Source: Paractinoplanes lichenicola (GTDB lineage Bacteria; Actinomycetota; Actinomycetes; Mycobacteriales; Micromonosporaceae). From it: a stretch of 64,000 nt of DNA. A model generated the notes under the pieces. That model had not been told where the DNA came from, made no database searches, and saw only the letters and a list, made by a program, of their open reading frames with translations. Numbering within the stretch: position 1 is the first letter of the stretch; every line of letters begins with the position of its first letter. The translations under genes were made by a program, and so were the position numbers. The stretch is from contig NZ_JAENHO010000003.1 of assembly GCF_016785085.1 (NCBI RefSeq), positions 248,001 to 312,000 on the forward strand, read 5' to 3'. Shown here piece by piece: positions 43,215-50,927 of this stretch.

Positions 43215-44494
43215 AGCGTGACCTCGCTGCTCTCGGACTCGTGCAGGTCACGGTCGCGCCAGTCTCGGGGCAGCGAGTGGTCGAGCACGTCGTCGACGGT
43301 CACCGCGCCCACCAGGCGGCGCGACGAGTCGATCACGGGCATCGCGACCAGGTCGTACGTGGCCATCTGTTTGATGATCTCGGCGAGCGTGGTCTCGGGG
43401 CGCAGCGGCTCGAGGTCGTTGTCGATGATGCCGCCCAGAATCGACGACGGGGGCTCGCGCAGCAGCCGCTGGAAATGCACCATGCCCAGGTATTTCCCGC
43501 TCGGCGTGGCCGACGGCGCACGCGCCACGAACACCTGTGCGGCGACCACCGGCGACAGCTCGGGCTCGCGGATGCGGGCCAACGCCTCGGCCACCGTGGT
43601 GTCGGGGGTCAGGATCACCGGCTCCGAGGTCATGACGCTGCCCGCCGTGCCCGGGCGATAGTTCATCAGCTGCCGCACCGGGGCGGCCTCCTCGGGCTCC
43701 ATCAGATCGAGCAGCACGGCCTGCTCGGCCTTGGGCAGCTCGCCGAGCAGGTCGGCGGCGTCGTCCGGGTCCATCCGCTCGAGCACGTCGGCGGCGCGTT
43801 CCCGATCGAGCCGGACGAGGATCTCGACCTGGTCGTGCTCGGGCAGCTCCTCCAGCACGTCGGCCAGCGTGCGGTCGCTCAGCGCCACGGCGACCTCGTT
43901 GCGCCGGGCGTCGGGCAGATCCTGCAGCGCGTTCGCCATGTCGGCCGGCTTCATCTGCTCGAGCAGGGCCAGCAAGTTGGAGGTGCCCTGGGTGTCGGTC
44001 GGGCCGATCAGGCCGCGAACCCGGTCGTAATCGGCCTGGAAGACGTGGCCGCGCCGGGCCAGCCGGCCGGTGTGCTCCCGTACGGCGATCCGGGTCACCA
44101 GGTATTCGTTGTTGCGGTTGAGCTCGGTGCCGATGTCGACCACCGCGCCGGTCGTGCCCGGCCCGTCGCCGTCGTCGGGCACCACCGTCACCCGCCGGTC
44201 CAGCAGATCCTCGACCAGCAGCAGCTCGTTGGGCCGCTTCTCGAACCGGCGCAGGTTGAGCGAGCCGCTGGCCAGCACGACCCCCTCGGCGTCCATCGAC
44301 GTCACCCGGCCGATCGGCAGGAAGATGCGCCGGCGCAGCGCCATCTCGGCCACCAGCCCGACCACCTGCGGGGGCCGGTTCGTGGTGCGAAGGCGTACGA
44401 CTGCGTCGCGGACCCGCCCGACCCGGTCACCGTTGGGGTCGAAGACAGGCAACCCGGCGAGCCGGGCCAGATAAACCCTCGTCCCCATGGTCAC
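43211..44494 (-). CDS. PRC-barrel / MgtE-N / CBS domain protein without membrane part
   Basis: 427 residues. An N-terminal PRC-barrel-like region (~5-150) is followed by MgtE intracellular N-domain helices (LLALLEQMKPADMANALQDLP through MDPDDAADLLGELP) and two CBS domains (MTSEPVILTPDTTVAEAL; VDSSRRLVGAVTVDDVLDH region). MgtE channels carry these same domains before five membrane helices, which are absent here; the DUF1003 partner supplies helices instead. GTG 44494 has TAGGCT (44501-44506) 6 nt upstream, so it is probably leaderless. Confidence 0.9.
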   Translation of the reverse strand: MTMGTRVYLARLAGLPVFDPNGDRVGRVRDAVVRLRTTNRPPQVVGLVAEMALRRRIFLPIGRVTSMDAEGVVLASGSLNLRRFEKRPNELLLVEDLLDRRVTVVPDDGDGPGTTGAVVDIGTELNRNNEYLVTRIAVREHTGRLARRGHVFQADYDRVRGLIGPTDTQGTSNLLALLEQMKPADMANALQDLPDARRNEVAVALSDRTLADVLEELPEHDQVEILVRLDRERAADVLERMDPDDAADLLGELPKAEQAVLLDLMEPEEAAPVRQLMNYRPGTAGSVMTSEPVILTPDTTVAEALARIREPELSPVVAAQVFVARAPSATPSGKYLGMVHFQRLLREPPSSILGGIIDNDLEPLRPETTLAEIIKQMATYDLVAMPVIDSSRRLVGAVTVDDVLDHSLPRDWRDRDLHESESSEVTL

Positions 44495-44500
44495 GGCTCC

Positions 44501-44515
44501 AGCCTAGGTTAGGGT
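44501..44515. promoter_or_regulatory. Back-to-back -10 boxes of two divergent leaderless genes
   Basis: Only 27 bp separate the start codons at 44494 (minus) and 44522 (plus). TAGGCT for the minus gene occupies 44501-44506 and TAGGGT for the plus gene occupies 44510-44515, each 6 nt before its start. Any -35 element of one gene must lie inside the other's box or coding region, so the polymerases cannot bind together. Confidence 0.65.
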
Positions 44516-44521
44516 CCGGAC

Positions 44522-45394
44522 ATGTCAGGAGTGGCGTACGAGATCGTCGACGTATTCACAGATCGGCCGTTCGCGGGGAATCCACTCGCCGTGGTCTACG
44601 ACGCCACCGATCTGGCCACCGACCAGATGTATACCCTGGCCCGCGAGTTCAACCTGGCCGAGACCGTTTTCGTGCTGCCGCCGACCGCTCCCACGGCCAC
44701 CTACCGGGCCCGCATCTTCACGCCCGAGGGCGAGCTCCCGTTCGCCGGCCACCCGACAGTCGGCGCCGCGGTCACCTCGATGCGGCGCGGCCTGTTTTCA
44801 CCGGGACAGGTGGTTCAGGAGTGCGGCGCGGGCCTGCTGCCGATCACCGTGACCCCCGGCGGCTCGGCCACGGTCACCGGCGGCACACCCCGGCTGGGCC
44901 CGCCGCTCGACCCCACGCAGCTGCTCGCCATCGCCGGCCTGACCTCCGACGATTTCTCGGGCGCCCCGCCGCGGTCGGCCGGCTGTGGTCTCGACTGGAC
45001 ATTCCTTCCCGTACGCCGTGAGGCCCTCGCCGACATCGAGATCGACACTCCCGCGGCCCGCCGCGCCGGCCTCACGGGGCTGTCCGTGTTCGCCTGGTCC
45101 GAGTCGACGTCGGAGGCCCACGCCCGGGTCTTCTGCCCCGGTGCGGCCGTCCCCGAAGACCCGGCCACCGGTTCGGCCGCGCTCGGCCTGGGCGTGTGGC
45201 TGGTCGCCGCCGGATGGCTGCCCGCCGACGGCACCTCGTCCTACCGCGTGCACCAGGGCCACGAGATGAAGCGCCCGTCCCTGCTGGACTGCACCGTGAC
45301 GGCCGCCGCCGGCTCCGCCACCCAGGCCACCGTCACCGGCCACGCCGTCCCGATCGCCACCGGCACCATCATCGTGCCGCCCTTCATCGGCTGA
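44522..45394 (+). CDS. PhzF-family isomerase/epimerase-like protein
   Basis: 290 residues. EIVDVFTDRPFAGNPLAVV at the N-terminus, the catalytic Glu region FNLAETVFVLPP, FTPEGELPFAGHPTVGAA and the C-lobe CPGAAVPEDPATGSAALGLG are the standard PhzF elements. The physiological substrate is unknown; no phenazine genes are nearby. Probably leaderless (TAGGGT 6 nt upstream). The stop lies within the first of two imperfect 22-24 bp direct repeats (45391, 45415). Confidence 0.92.
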   Translation: MSGVAYEIVDVFTDRPFAGNPLAVVYDATDLATDQMYTLAREFNLAETVFVLPPTAPTATYRARIFTPEGELPFAGHPTVGAAVTSMRRGLFSPGQVVQECGAGLLPITVTPGGSATVTGGTPRLGPPLDPTQLLAIAGLTSDDFSGAPPRSAGCGLDWTFLPVRREALADIEIDTPAARRAGLTGLSVFAWSESTSEAHARVFCPGAAVPEDPATGSAALGLGVWLVAAGWLPADGTSSYRVHQGHEMKRPSLLDCTVTAAAGSATQATVTGHAVPIATGTIIVPPFIG

Positions 45395-45627
45395 AGATCG
45401 ATTCACCCCTGTTGCTGAAGATTCTTTCCCCTGGAGTGCCCACCACCACCCCCGGCCACCCAGGGGCGCTGTCGGGGTGACCCTACGGGGTGTCAAGCTG
45501 ACGGGGTTGAGTTGTCCACAGGAGGCGCTCGGCGCGGTTTCGAGCTCGCGGAGATATCCACAGGCGATCGCCGGCCGTTGTGCCAATCTGCGACGCGCCT
45601 GAACGCGCTTATTAGCGTGGAGTAGTT
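45395..45627. other. Intergenic region with DnaA-box-like sequences
   Basis: No gene seen. TTGTCCACA (45512-45520) and ATATCCACA (45554-45562) resemble DnaA boxes. GCTGAAGAT is repeated 24 bp apart at 45390 and 45414. The stretch runs directly into the nested repeat at 45628. Confidence 0.4.
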
Positions 45628-45790
45628 GTCAGCGCCGTTCAGCGTGGCGCTGGGGTCAGTGCCGCTCAACGCGATGCGCGTGTTAGCGCTGCTCAACGCG
45701 GACGCGGGTGTCAGCGCCGTTCAGCGTTGCGTTGGGGCCAGTGCCGCTCACCGCGACGCAGCTGTTAGCGCCGCTTCACCCGATGCAGCC
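45628..45790. repeat. Nested tandem repeat: six ~27-bp units arranged as two 82-bp copies
   Basis: Units start at 45628, 45655, 45682, 45710, 45737 and 45764 (periods 27, 27, 28, 27, 27), each opening GTYAGYGCYG or close to it. Units 1-3 are duplicated as units 4-6 with an exact 82-bp offset; unit 1 and unit 4 differ at only two positions. Unit 6 runs into the 3' end of the minus-strand gene at 45765, encoding its last residues and stop. No start signal suggests that the repeat itself is translated on the plus strand. Confidence 0.85.
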
Positions 45791-46262
45791 GGAACGGGCG
45801 GCGGGTCTCCACCCGGGCCGGCGTCTCCCGAGGCTCGGCCGCTCCCGACTCGACCGGCAGGTTCGGCCGCTCGGTCACCGGCTGGTCGACCACCGGGGTC
45901 AGCCGCACGACCACGCACCCCGTCGACGCCCAGCGGGCCGCCACTTCGTCGGCCGTCCCCGAGGCGTTCAGCCGCTTGGCCGCCAGCTGCGGCGCCACCG
46001 AAGCCCACTCGTCGGTGCCCGGGGCGATCCGGGCCACCACGGCCTCGGTGATCACGATGAGGCCGCCGTTGTCGCCGCGGAGGCGTACGGTGGCCCGGGT
46101 TGTCTCGGCCAGACCCGGCGCGAACTGCTCACCCGGGCCGCTGACCACGATCAGCGTGCCGTCGAGGGGCAGCACCCACAGGGCCAGGGCCGGCCCGTCG
46201 CCGACGGAGATCCAGGCCAGCGCGGCCTTCTTGAGCGCCTCGTCGAGCACCGCGGAAGTCAC
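45765..46262 (-). CDS. Conserved hypothetical protein
   Basis: 165 residues. No family is recognised with certainty. The core reads like a split beta-barrel or flavin-fold protein (AWISVGDGPALALWVLPLDGTLIVVSG, ATVRLRGDNGGLIVITEAVVARI). The C-terminal ~40 residues are Pro/Glu-rich and end basic (RLHRVKRR); that end lies in the last unit of the 27-bp repeat. GTG 46262 overlaps the HAD gene by GTGA, so they are co-translated. Confidence 0.75.
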   Translation of the reverse strand: MTSAVLDEALKKAALAWISVGDGPALALWVLPLDGTLIVVSGPGEQFAPGLAETTRATVRLRGDNGGLIVITEAVVARIAPGTDEWASVAPQLAAKRLNASGTADEVAARWASTGCVVVRLTPVVDQPVTERPNLPVESGAAEPRETPARVETRRPFRLHRVKRR

Positions 46263-46975
46263 GGGGCAATCTTAAGCGGCCGTGCGATGCGGGCGTGGTC
46301 GACGAGCCCGACCACCTCGGTGAGCGACCGGACCGTACGGCCGGCGAAGTTGGTGTCGGCGTCGAAGACCAGGTGGTTGACCAGGTCGGGGGCGGCCAGG
46401 CGAACCGGGGTCATGCCCACCGCGGCGGCGCCGGTCAGCTCGTGACTGCCGCCGTCACCCACATACAGGCACTCGCTCGGGGGCACGTCGAGCTGCTCGC
46501 AGGCGGCCAGGTAGATGCGCGGATCGGGCTTGCAGACCCCCAGCCGTACGGAATAGATAGTCGCGTCGAGCAGGGGAGCGACCGGCAGGCTGGGCAGGAA
46601 CGCCGGCAGCTCGTGCGTGCAGTCGCTGATCAGGGCGGTGCTCAGACCGCGCCGCTTGATCGCCGCGAGCGCGCTGACCGCGTCGGCGCGCAACCGGGTG
46701 TCGGCCTTGAGGGCGTCGACGCGCAACGGCACGCCGGCTCGCACCTGATCCGTACGGGGGTGTCCACCGGCCTGCTCGATCACCCACCGTAGGGTGGCCT
46801 CGGCGGACCCGTAACGTCCTCGCGCGCGGGCCCGGAACGTGCGGTCCAGCACCCCGCGGACCGCCTCGGGATCGGCGCCGAGCGACCGGGCGATCTCCGC
46901 GTGCTGGGGTCCCCGTTGGACAGATCGAGTCAGGGTGCCGAAAAAATCGAACACGACCGCACGGTATGCGGGCAT
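46259..46975 (-). CDS. HAD-superfamily hydrolase
   Basis: 238 residues. Motif I is VVFDFFGTLT, motif II LISDCTHE, the motif III Lys is in VCKPDPRIYLAA and motif IV is YVGDGGSHELTGA. The cap between I and II is helical. It resembles haloacid dehalogenase-type phosphatases. The substrate is unknown. ATG 46975 with no strong ribosome site; it overlaps the following gene by GTGA. Confidence 0.88.
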   Translation of the reverse strand: MPAYRAVVFDFFGTLTRSVQRGPQHAEIARSLGADPEAVRGVLDRTFRARARGRYGSAEATLRWVIEQAGGHPRTDQVRAGVPLRVDALKADTRLRADAVSALAAIKRRGLSTALISDCTHELPAFLPSLPVAPLLDATIYSVRLGVCKPDPRIYLAACEQLDVPPSECLYVGDGGSHELTGAAAVGMTPVRLAAPDLVNHLVFDADTNFAGRTVRSLTEVVGLVDHARIARPLKIAP

Positions 46976-47111
46976 GGCAAAACGCCTCCCGGGGCATCGA
47001 GGGGGATGAAAAGGGCGGCAAACCTCGGTGACTGTAGCGACAGCATTACTTTCCGTTCAATAGGGGTTCGCAAACTGTGGTGCAGAAGTCCGCAAGAAGC
47101 GACGGCCGGGG

Positions 47112-48035
47112 ATGAATGAGCGCTCATCGCGCCATCGCGCCGGTTTACCGACGGCCCTCGCGCTGATCGTCGCGGTCCTCGCCGTCTCGTCCTCGGCCTC
47201 GCTGATCGTCTACGCGGCCGCTCCCGCCCTGGCCATCGCGTTCTGGCGCAACGCGCTGGCCACGGTCGTGCTGACCCCCATCACGTACGGGCCCCGGCGC
47301 GCCGAGATTCTCGGTTCCACCCGCCGTACGAGGCTCTTCGCCGTGCTCGCCGGCCTCGCGCTCGCCGCCCACTTCGCCACCTGGATGCCCAGCGTGCAGC
47401 TCGGCTCGGTGGCCACGGCGGCCGCCCTGGTCGCGACCCAGCCGGTCTGGCAGGGCCTGATCGCGGCCGCCCAGGGTCGCCGGCCGTCGCTGTCGGGCTG
47501 GATCGGCATCGGGCTGGCGGTGGCCGGCGCCGCCTGGGCCACGGGCGCCGACATCGGCGTCTCCGGTCAGGCCGTCTTCGCCGACGTGCTGGCCCTGCTG
47601 GGCGGCATCTTCGCCGCGATCTACACCGCCCTCGGCGAGCGGTCCCGCACCGAGTTGAGCACGACGACATACACGTGGATCTGCTACGGCACCTGCGCCG
47701 TCATCCTGGCCGGGGTCTGCCTGGCTGCCGGGCTCCCGCTGGCCGGCTACGACAACCGCACCTGGCTGGCGATCCTGGCCCTCGTCGCGGGTGCCCAGTT
47801 GCTGGGTCACTCGATGTTCAGCTACGCCCTCCAGCGCACCTCGGCCACCACTGTCAGCGTGCTCGGGCTGCTGGAGGTTCCGGGCGCTGCGCTGCTGGCC
47901 TGGGCCTGGCTCGGTCAGGAACCGCGGGCGGCCGCCCTGCCCGGCATCGCGCTCCTGATGGCCGGGGTGGCCGTTTTCATTCTCGGCGCGACCAGGGCCG
48001 GCCGCCCCGCCGTCGACCCGTCACTCACCGACTGA
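47112..48035 (+). CDS. EamA/DMT-superfamily transporter
   Basis: 307 residues with ten membrane helices in two EamA repeats (VYAAAPALAIAFWRNALAT...; FAAIYTALGERSRTELSTTTYTWI...), ending SVLGLLEVPGAALLAWAWLGQ. It exports a small metabolite or amino acid of unknown kind. A perfect palindrome ATGAGCGCTCAT covers codons 2-5 (47116-47127), a place where a TetR-type repressor could block expression. Confidence 0.9.
   Translation: MNERSSRHRAGLPTALALIVAVLAVSSSASLIVYAAAPALAIAFWRNALATVVLTPITYGPRRAEILGSTRRTRLFAVLAGLALAAHFATWMPSVQLGSVATAAALVATQPVWQGLIAAAQGRRPSLSGWIGIGLAVAGAAWATGADIGVSGQAVFADVLALLGGIFAAIYTALGERSRTELSTTTYTWICYGTCAVILAGVCLAAGLPLAGYDNRTWLAILALVAGAQLLGHSMFSYALQRTSATTVSVLGLLEVPGAALLAWAWLGQEPRAAALPGIALLMAGVAVFILGATRAGRPAVDPSLTD
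47116..47127. promoter_or_regulatory. TetR-type palindrome over the transporter start
   Basis: ATGAGCGCTCAT is perfectly palindromic and contains TGAGCGCTCA, a pattern shared by many TetR-family operators. It begins four bases after the start codon at 47112. No TetR gene is adjacent. Chance occurrence of a 12-bp palindrome is possible. Confidence 0.35.
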
Positions 48036-48231
48036 ACCCGACCCCGCCCAGCCACCTCCTCCCGGCGCCGCCCCTCGCCGGCCGTCACCCCTCCCAGCCG
48101 CGGCCCCTCCCGGCCGCCACCCCTCCCGGCCACCCAGCTCTGCGCCGGGCGTTTTGGGCGTTTCGTTCGTTGAGTCCTGCGGGCGCTCGCCTGGCGGGCT
48201 TCGCCCGGGCGCGGTAGAGAGGGGGAATGCG

Positions 48232-48873
48232 ATGTACGGCTCTCGATTCCGAATCGGTTGTCTCCTGGTGCTCGGGGCGGTTCTCGTGATCGGCGGCTGC
48301 GCCGACCCGGCCGGCGAGCGGCCCGCCGACGGCCCCGGCCTGACCGGCGGCTGGAGCACCGCGGGCTGCGAGTTCCTGCGCCTGCCGGAGCACATGGCGG
48401 TCGCCGGGGTGGCCATGCCGGTCACGCCGGCCAAGCTCGAGGCCGCGATGGACCGCATCGACCGGGCGGGCCGGGCCGAGTTCGCCACCAGCTACGCCGG
48501 CCTCGAGGTCGACCAGGAGAACGCGCGCGCCATCGTGCACCGGGTGCCGTCGGCGGCCTTCGACGATTACATCCGCCGGGCCGCCGAGGACACCTGCATC
48601 GTCGTCCGGGACGCCGCCCACCCGGCCACCGACCTGGCCGTCTGGCACGACCGGGTGCTGGCCGACCTCGACTTCTGGACCCACAGCGGCGTCCGTATCG
48701 TCTCGGTCGGGGCCCGCCACGACGGCGCCGGGGTCGAGATCGGCACGCAGGATCTCGATCGGGCCCGCACCGAGCTGCCCGCCCGCTACGGCCCCGAGGC
48801 CCCGCTGCTCTTCATCCAAGAAGCCCCGGTACGCCCGTTGGCCAACCCGACCGCCACTCCGCGCGTCGACTGA
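48232..48873 (+). CDS. Putative lipoprotein
   Basis: 213 residues. Signal sequence with lipobox VIGGC (Cys ~23), so it is probably lipid-anchored outside the membrane. The mature part has no recognised domain; two Cys (GCEFLRLP, DTCIVVRD) could form a disulphide. GAGGGGG lies just upstream of ATG 48232. The leader 48036-48231 is C-rich with small hairpins and no gene. Confidence 0.75.
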   Translation: MYGSRFRIGCLLVLGAVLVIGGCADPAGERPADGPGLTGGWSTAGCEFLRLPEHMAVAGVAMPVTPAKLEAAMDRIDRAGRAEFATSYAGLEVDQENARAIVHRVPSAAFDDYIRRAAEDTCIVVRDAAHPATDLAVWHDRVLADLDFWTHSGVRIVSVGARHDGAGVEIGTQDLDRARTELPARYGPEAPLLFIQEAPVRPLANPTATPRVD

Positions 48874-49020
48874 GCCGAGGTTCCACCGGCCGGGGTCGGC
48901 TCTTCGGCGCGAAACGCCTGGTTGACGTGCGGATTGGCGTCCCTCCGGGTCGTCCGGTGGATCCGGGCTGAGAGGATGTGCCGGGGAACGCCGGAAGACG
49001 CTGTGAGGTGAGGGGTCGAG

Positions 49021-49812
49021 GTGGAGGCTGAGGAGCCGCAGGAAGCGCCGGTCACGATGCGACTGGACGGCAAGGTCGCCCTGGTCACGGGCGCGGGCAG
49101 CCCGGACGGGATCGGCTACGCGACGGCCCGCCGGCTGCGTGACCTCGGGGCGCGGGTGGCGATCGTCTCGACCACGCGGCGCATCCACGAGCGCGCCGCC
49201 GAACTGGGCATCACCGGGTTCGTCGCCGATCTGACCGACGAGGCCGAGGTGGGCGCGCTGGCCGACGCCGTCTCCGATCACCTGGGCGACGTCGAGGTGC
49301 TGGTCAACAACGCCGGCCTGACCAGCCGGGCCAGTCCCGAGATTCTCCGGCCGGTCGCCCAGCTCACGTACGACGAGTGGAAGTCCGAGATCGACCGGAA
49401 CCTGAGCACGGCCTTCCTGTGCAGCCGGGCCTTCCAGGGCGGCATGGCCGAGCAGGGCTGGGGCCGCATCGTGAACCTGTCGGCGACGGCCGGCCCGGTC
49501 AACGCGCTGCCGACCGAGGCGGCGTACGCGGCGGCCAAGGCGGGCGTGGTCGGCCTGACCCGGGCGCTCGCGATGGAGCTGGTCGCCGACGGCGTGACTG
49601 TCAACTGCGTGGCGCCGGGCACGATCTACACCGCCGCGTCCACGGTCACCGAGATCAAGCAGGGCCTGGGCACGCCGATCGGCCGTCCCGGCGCGCCCGA
49701 CGAGGTAGCCGCGGCGATCGCGTTCCTCTGCTCGCCGGCCGCCTCCTACATCACCGGTCAGATGCTGGTCGTCGACGGCGGCAACAGCGTCCGCGAGGCC
49801 GAGTTCCGCTGA
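49021..49812 (+). CDS. Short-chain dehydrogenase/reductase
   Basis: 263 residues, classical SDR. Cofactor loop [20 protein letters not shown], the active-site Ser in NLSATAG, Tyr-x-x-x-Lys in AAYAAAKAG and the C-terminal [11 protein letters not shown]. An acidic-tolerant Ser/Thr region (STTRR) after strand 2 suggests NADP(H). Start is GTG 49021 (AGGGG upstream) or ATG 49057, which begins directly at [12 protein letters not shown]. The substrate is unknown. Confidence 0.9.
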   Translation: MEAEEPQEAPVTMRLDGKVALVTGAGSPDGIGYATARRLRDLGARVAIVSTTRRIHERAAELGITGFVADLTDEAEVGALADAVSDHLGDVEVLVNNAGLTSRASPEILRPVAQLTYDEWKSEIDRNLSTAFLCSRAFQGGMAEQGWGRIVNLSATAGPVNALPTEAAYAAAKAGVVGLTRALAMELVADGVTVNCVAPGTIYTAASTVTEIKQGLGTPIGRPGAPDEVAAAIAFLCSPAASYITGQMLVVDGGNSVREAEFR

Positions 49813-49819
49813 GCCCGCC

Positions 49820-49855
49820 CCGCGGCCGGCTGGTCATTTGACCGGCCGGCCGCGG
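49820..49855. terminator. Strong bidirectional hairpin
   Basis: CCGCGGCCGG (49820-49829) pairs with CCGGCCGCGG (49846-49855), and the inner GGTCA/TGACC extends the stem with a 2-nt loop and one offset base. It lies 8 bp after the SDR stop and 8 bp before the DUF4190 stop, so it probably ends both transcripts. Confidence 0.8.
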
Positions 49856-49862
49856 TGGGCGG

Positions 49863-50366
49863 TTACGGGCTCGTGCTCGAGTTGACCGCGAAGACGATCG
49901 CGATCACGTAGAACGCGCAGACCAGGACGCCGAGGCCGGTGAAGATGTAGCCCAGCCAGAGGCCGGCCGTGGCCAGGCCGTCGCCCTGCTCGCCGGTCTG
50001 GCGGATCTGCTTCTTCGAGATGTGGCCCATCACGATCGCGGCCGGGGCGAACACGAACGCGAACACCAGCGCCAGGATGGCCATCGTGTTGGTCGTGGCC
50101 ACCACCGGCGCGGCGTAGGGCTGGCCGTAGCCGGGCTGCCCGTACGGCTGGCCGCCCTTATAAGCGTCCTGCCCGTAGACGGGCGGCGGCTGACCGTACG
50201 GCTGGCCGCTCGAGGGCGCACCGTACGGCTGGCCGCTGGACGGCTGACCGTAGGGCTGCCCGCTCGACGGCTCGGCCGAATACGGCGTCGTCGGGTCGTA
50301 CGGCTGCTGCCCGTAGGGCTGCTGGGGCTGGTATGGATCCGGTGTGCCACCGGGTGGATAAGTCAT
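49863..50366 (-). CDS. DUF4190 membrane protein with SSGQPYG repeats
   Basis: 167 residues. The N-terminal ~90 residues are disordered, with repeats of SSGQPYGQP and PYGQP. Two membrane helices follow (~101-120, TMAILALVFAFVFAPAAIVM; ~142-163, GLWLGYIFTGLGVLVCAFYV) with HISKKQIRQTGEQGDGLA between them, the DUF4190 signature. GAGGAGG lies 5 nt before the ATG. Function unknown. Confidence 0.88.
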   Translation of the reverse strand: MTYPPGGTPDPYQPQQPYGQQPYDPTTPYSAEPSSGQPYGQPSSGQPYGAPSSGQPYGQPPPVYGQDAYKGGQPYGQPGYGQPYAAPVVATTNTMAILALVFAFVFAPAAIVMGHISKKQIRQTGEQGDGLATAGLWLGYIFTGLGVLVCAFYVIAIVFAVNSSTSP

Positions 50367-50495
50367 CAGGTCCTCCTCGTTCCCCGGCACGGTACTAGCC
50401 GGGACGCAGCGGAGGACACGATAGGTGGACGTGTCCGCAGGTTGCGACGGTAATCGGACTGATCCTGCCCGATCCCGCGCCGCGCGGGCGCCCGC

Positions 50496-50903
50496 CTAGG
50501 TGAGCTTGCTGAGGCTGCCCACCGCGCGCTCGACGGCGAGGCAGCGGTCCTCGACGTAGTCGATCCCGGCCTCCTCGGCGATCCGCCGCGCCTCGGCCGA
50601 CACGATTCCGCTCTGCAGCCAGACCGCGGGCGCCTTGATCGCGACCGCCTGCCGGACCACCTCGACCGCGTCGTGCGCCGGGCGGAAGATGTCGACCAGG
50701 TCGATCGGCTCGCCGATGTCGGCCAGCGTCGCCACCGTCGGGACCCCGAACACCTCGTCGACGAACGGGTTGACCGGGATGATCCGCCAGCCGTGCCGGA
50801 GCATCTGCAGCGGCACGGTGTGGGCCGGCTTGAACGGGTCGCGCGACGCGCCGACCACGGCGATGACGTTGGCCTCCGCCAGGATCTGCTGTGCATCCCT
50901 CAT
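50496..50903 (-). CDS. CoA-binding domain protein (YccU-like)
   Basis: 135 residues of one Rossmann CoA-binding fold: VIAVVGASRDPFKPAHTVP, RIIPVNPFVDEVFGVP, DLVDIFRPAH and APAVWLQSGIVSAEA. The ATG at 50903 is chosen because TACAGT (50911-50916) is 7 nt upstream; the GTG at 50921 would precede that box. It lies 24 bp downstream of the radical SAM gene but appears to have its own leaderless promoter. Confidence 0.9.
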   Translation of the reverse strand: MRDAQQILAEANVIAVVGASRDPFKPAHTVPLQMLRHGWRIIPVNPFVDEVFGVPTVATLADIGEPIDLVDIFRPAHDAVEVVRQAVAIKAPAVWLQSGIVSAEARRIAEEAGIDYVEDRCLAVERAVGSLSKLT

Positions 50904-50927
50904 GTGATCGACTGTAGTCACGGTTTC

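Noticed and set aside
45626..46445. Plus-strand frames starting in the 27-bp repeat
   Set aside because: They are antisense to the HAD/hypothetical gene pair and have no start signals; the repeated MSAPFSVALG start only reflects the DNA repeat.
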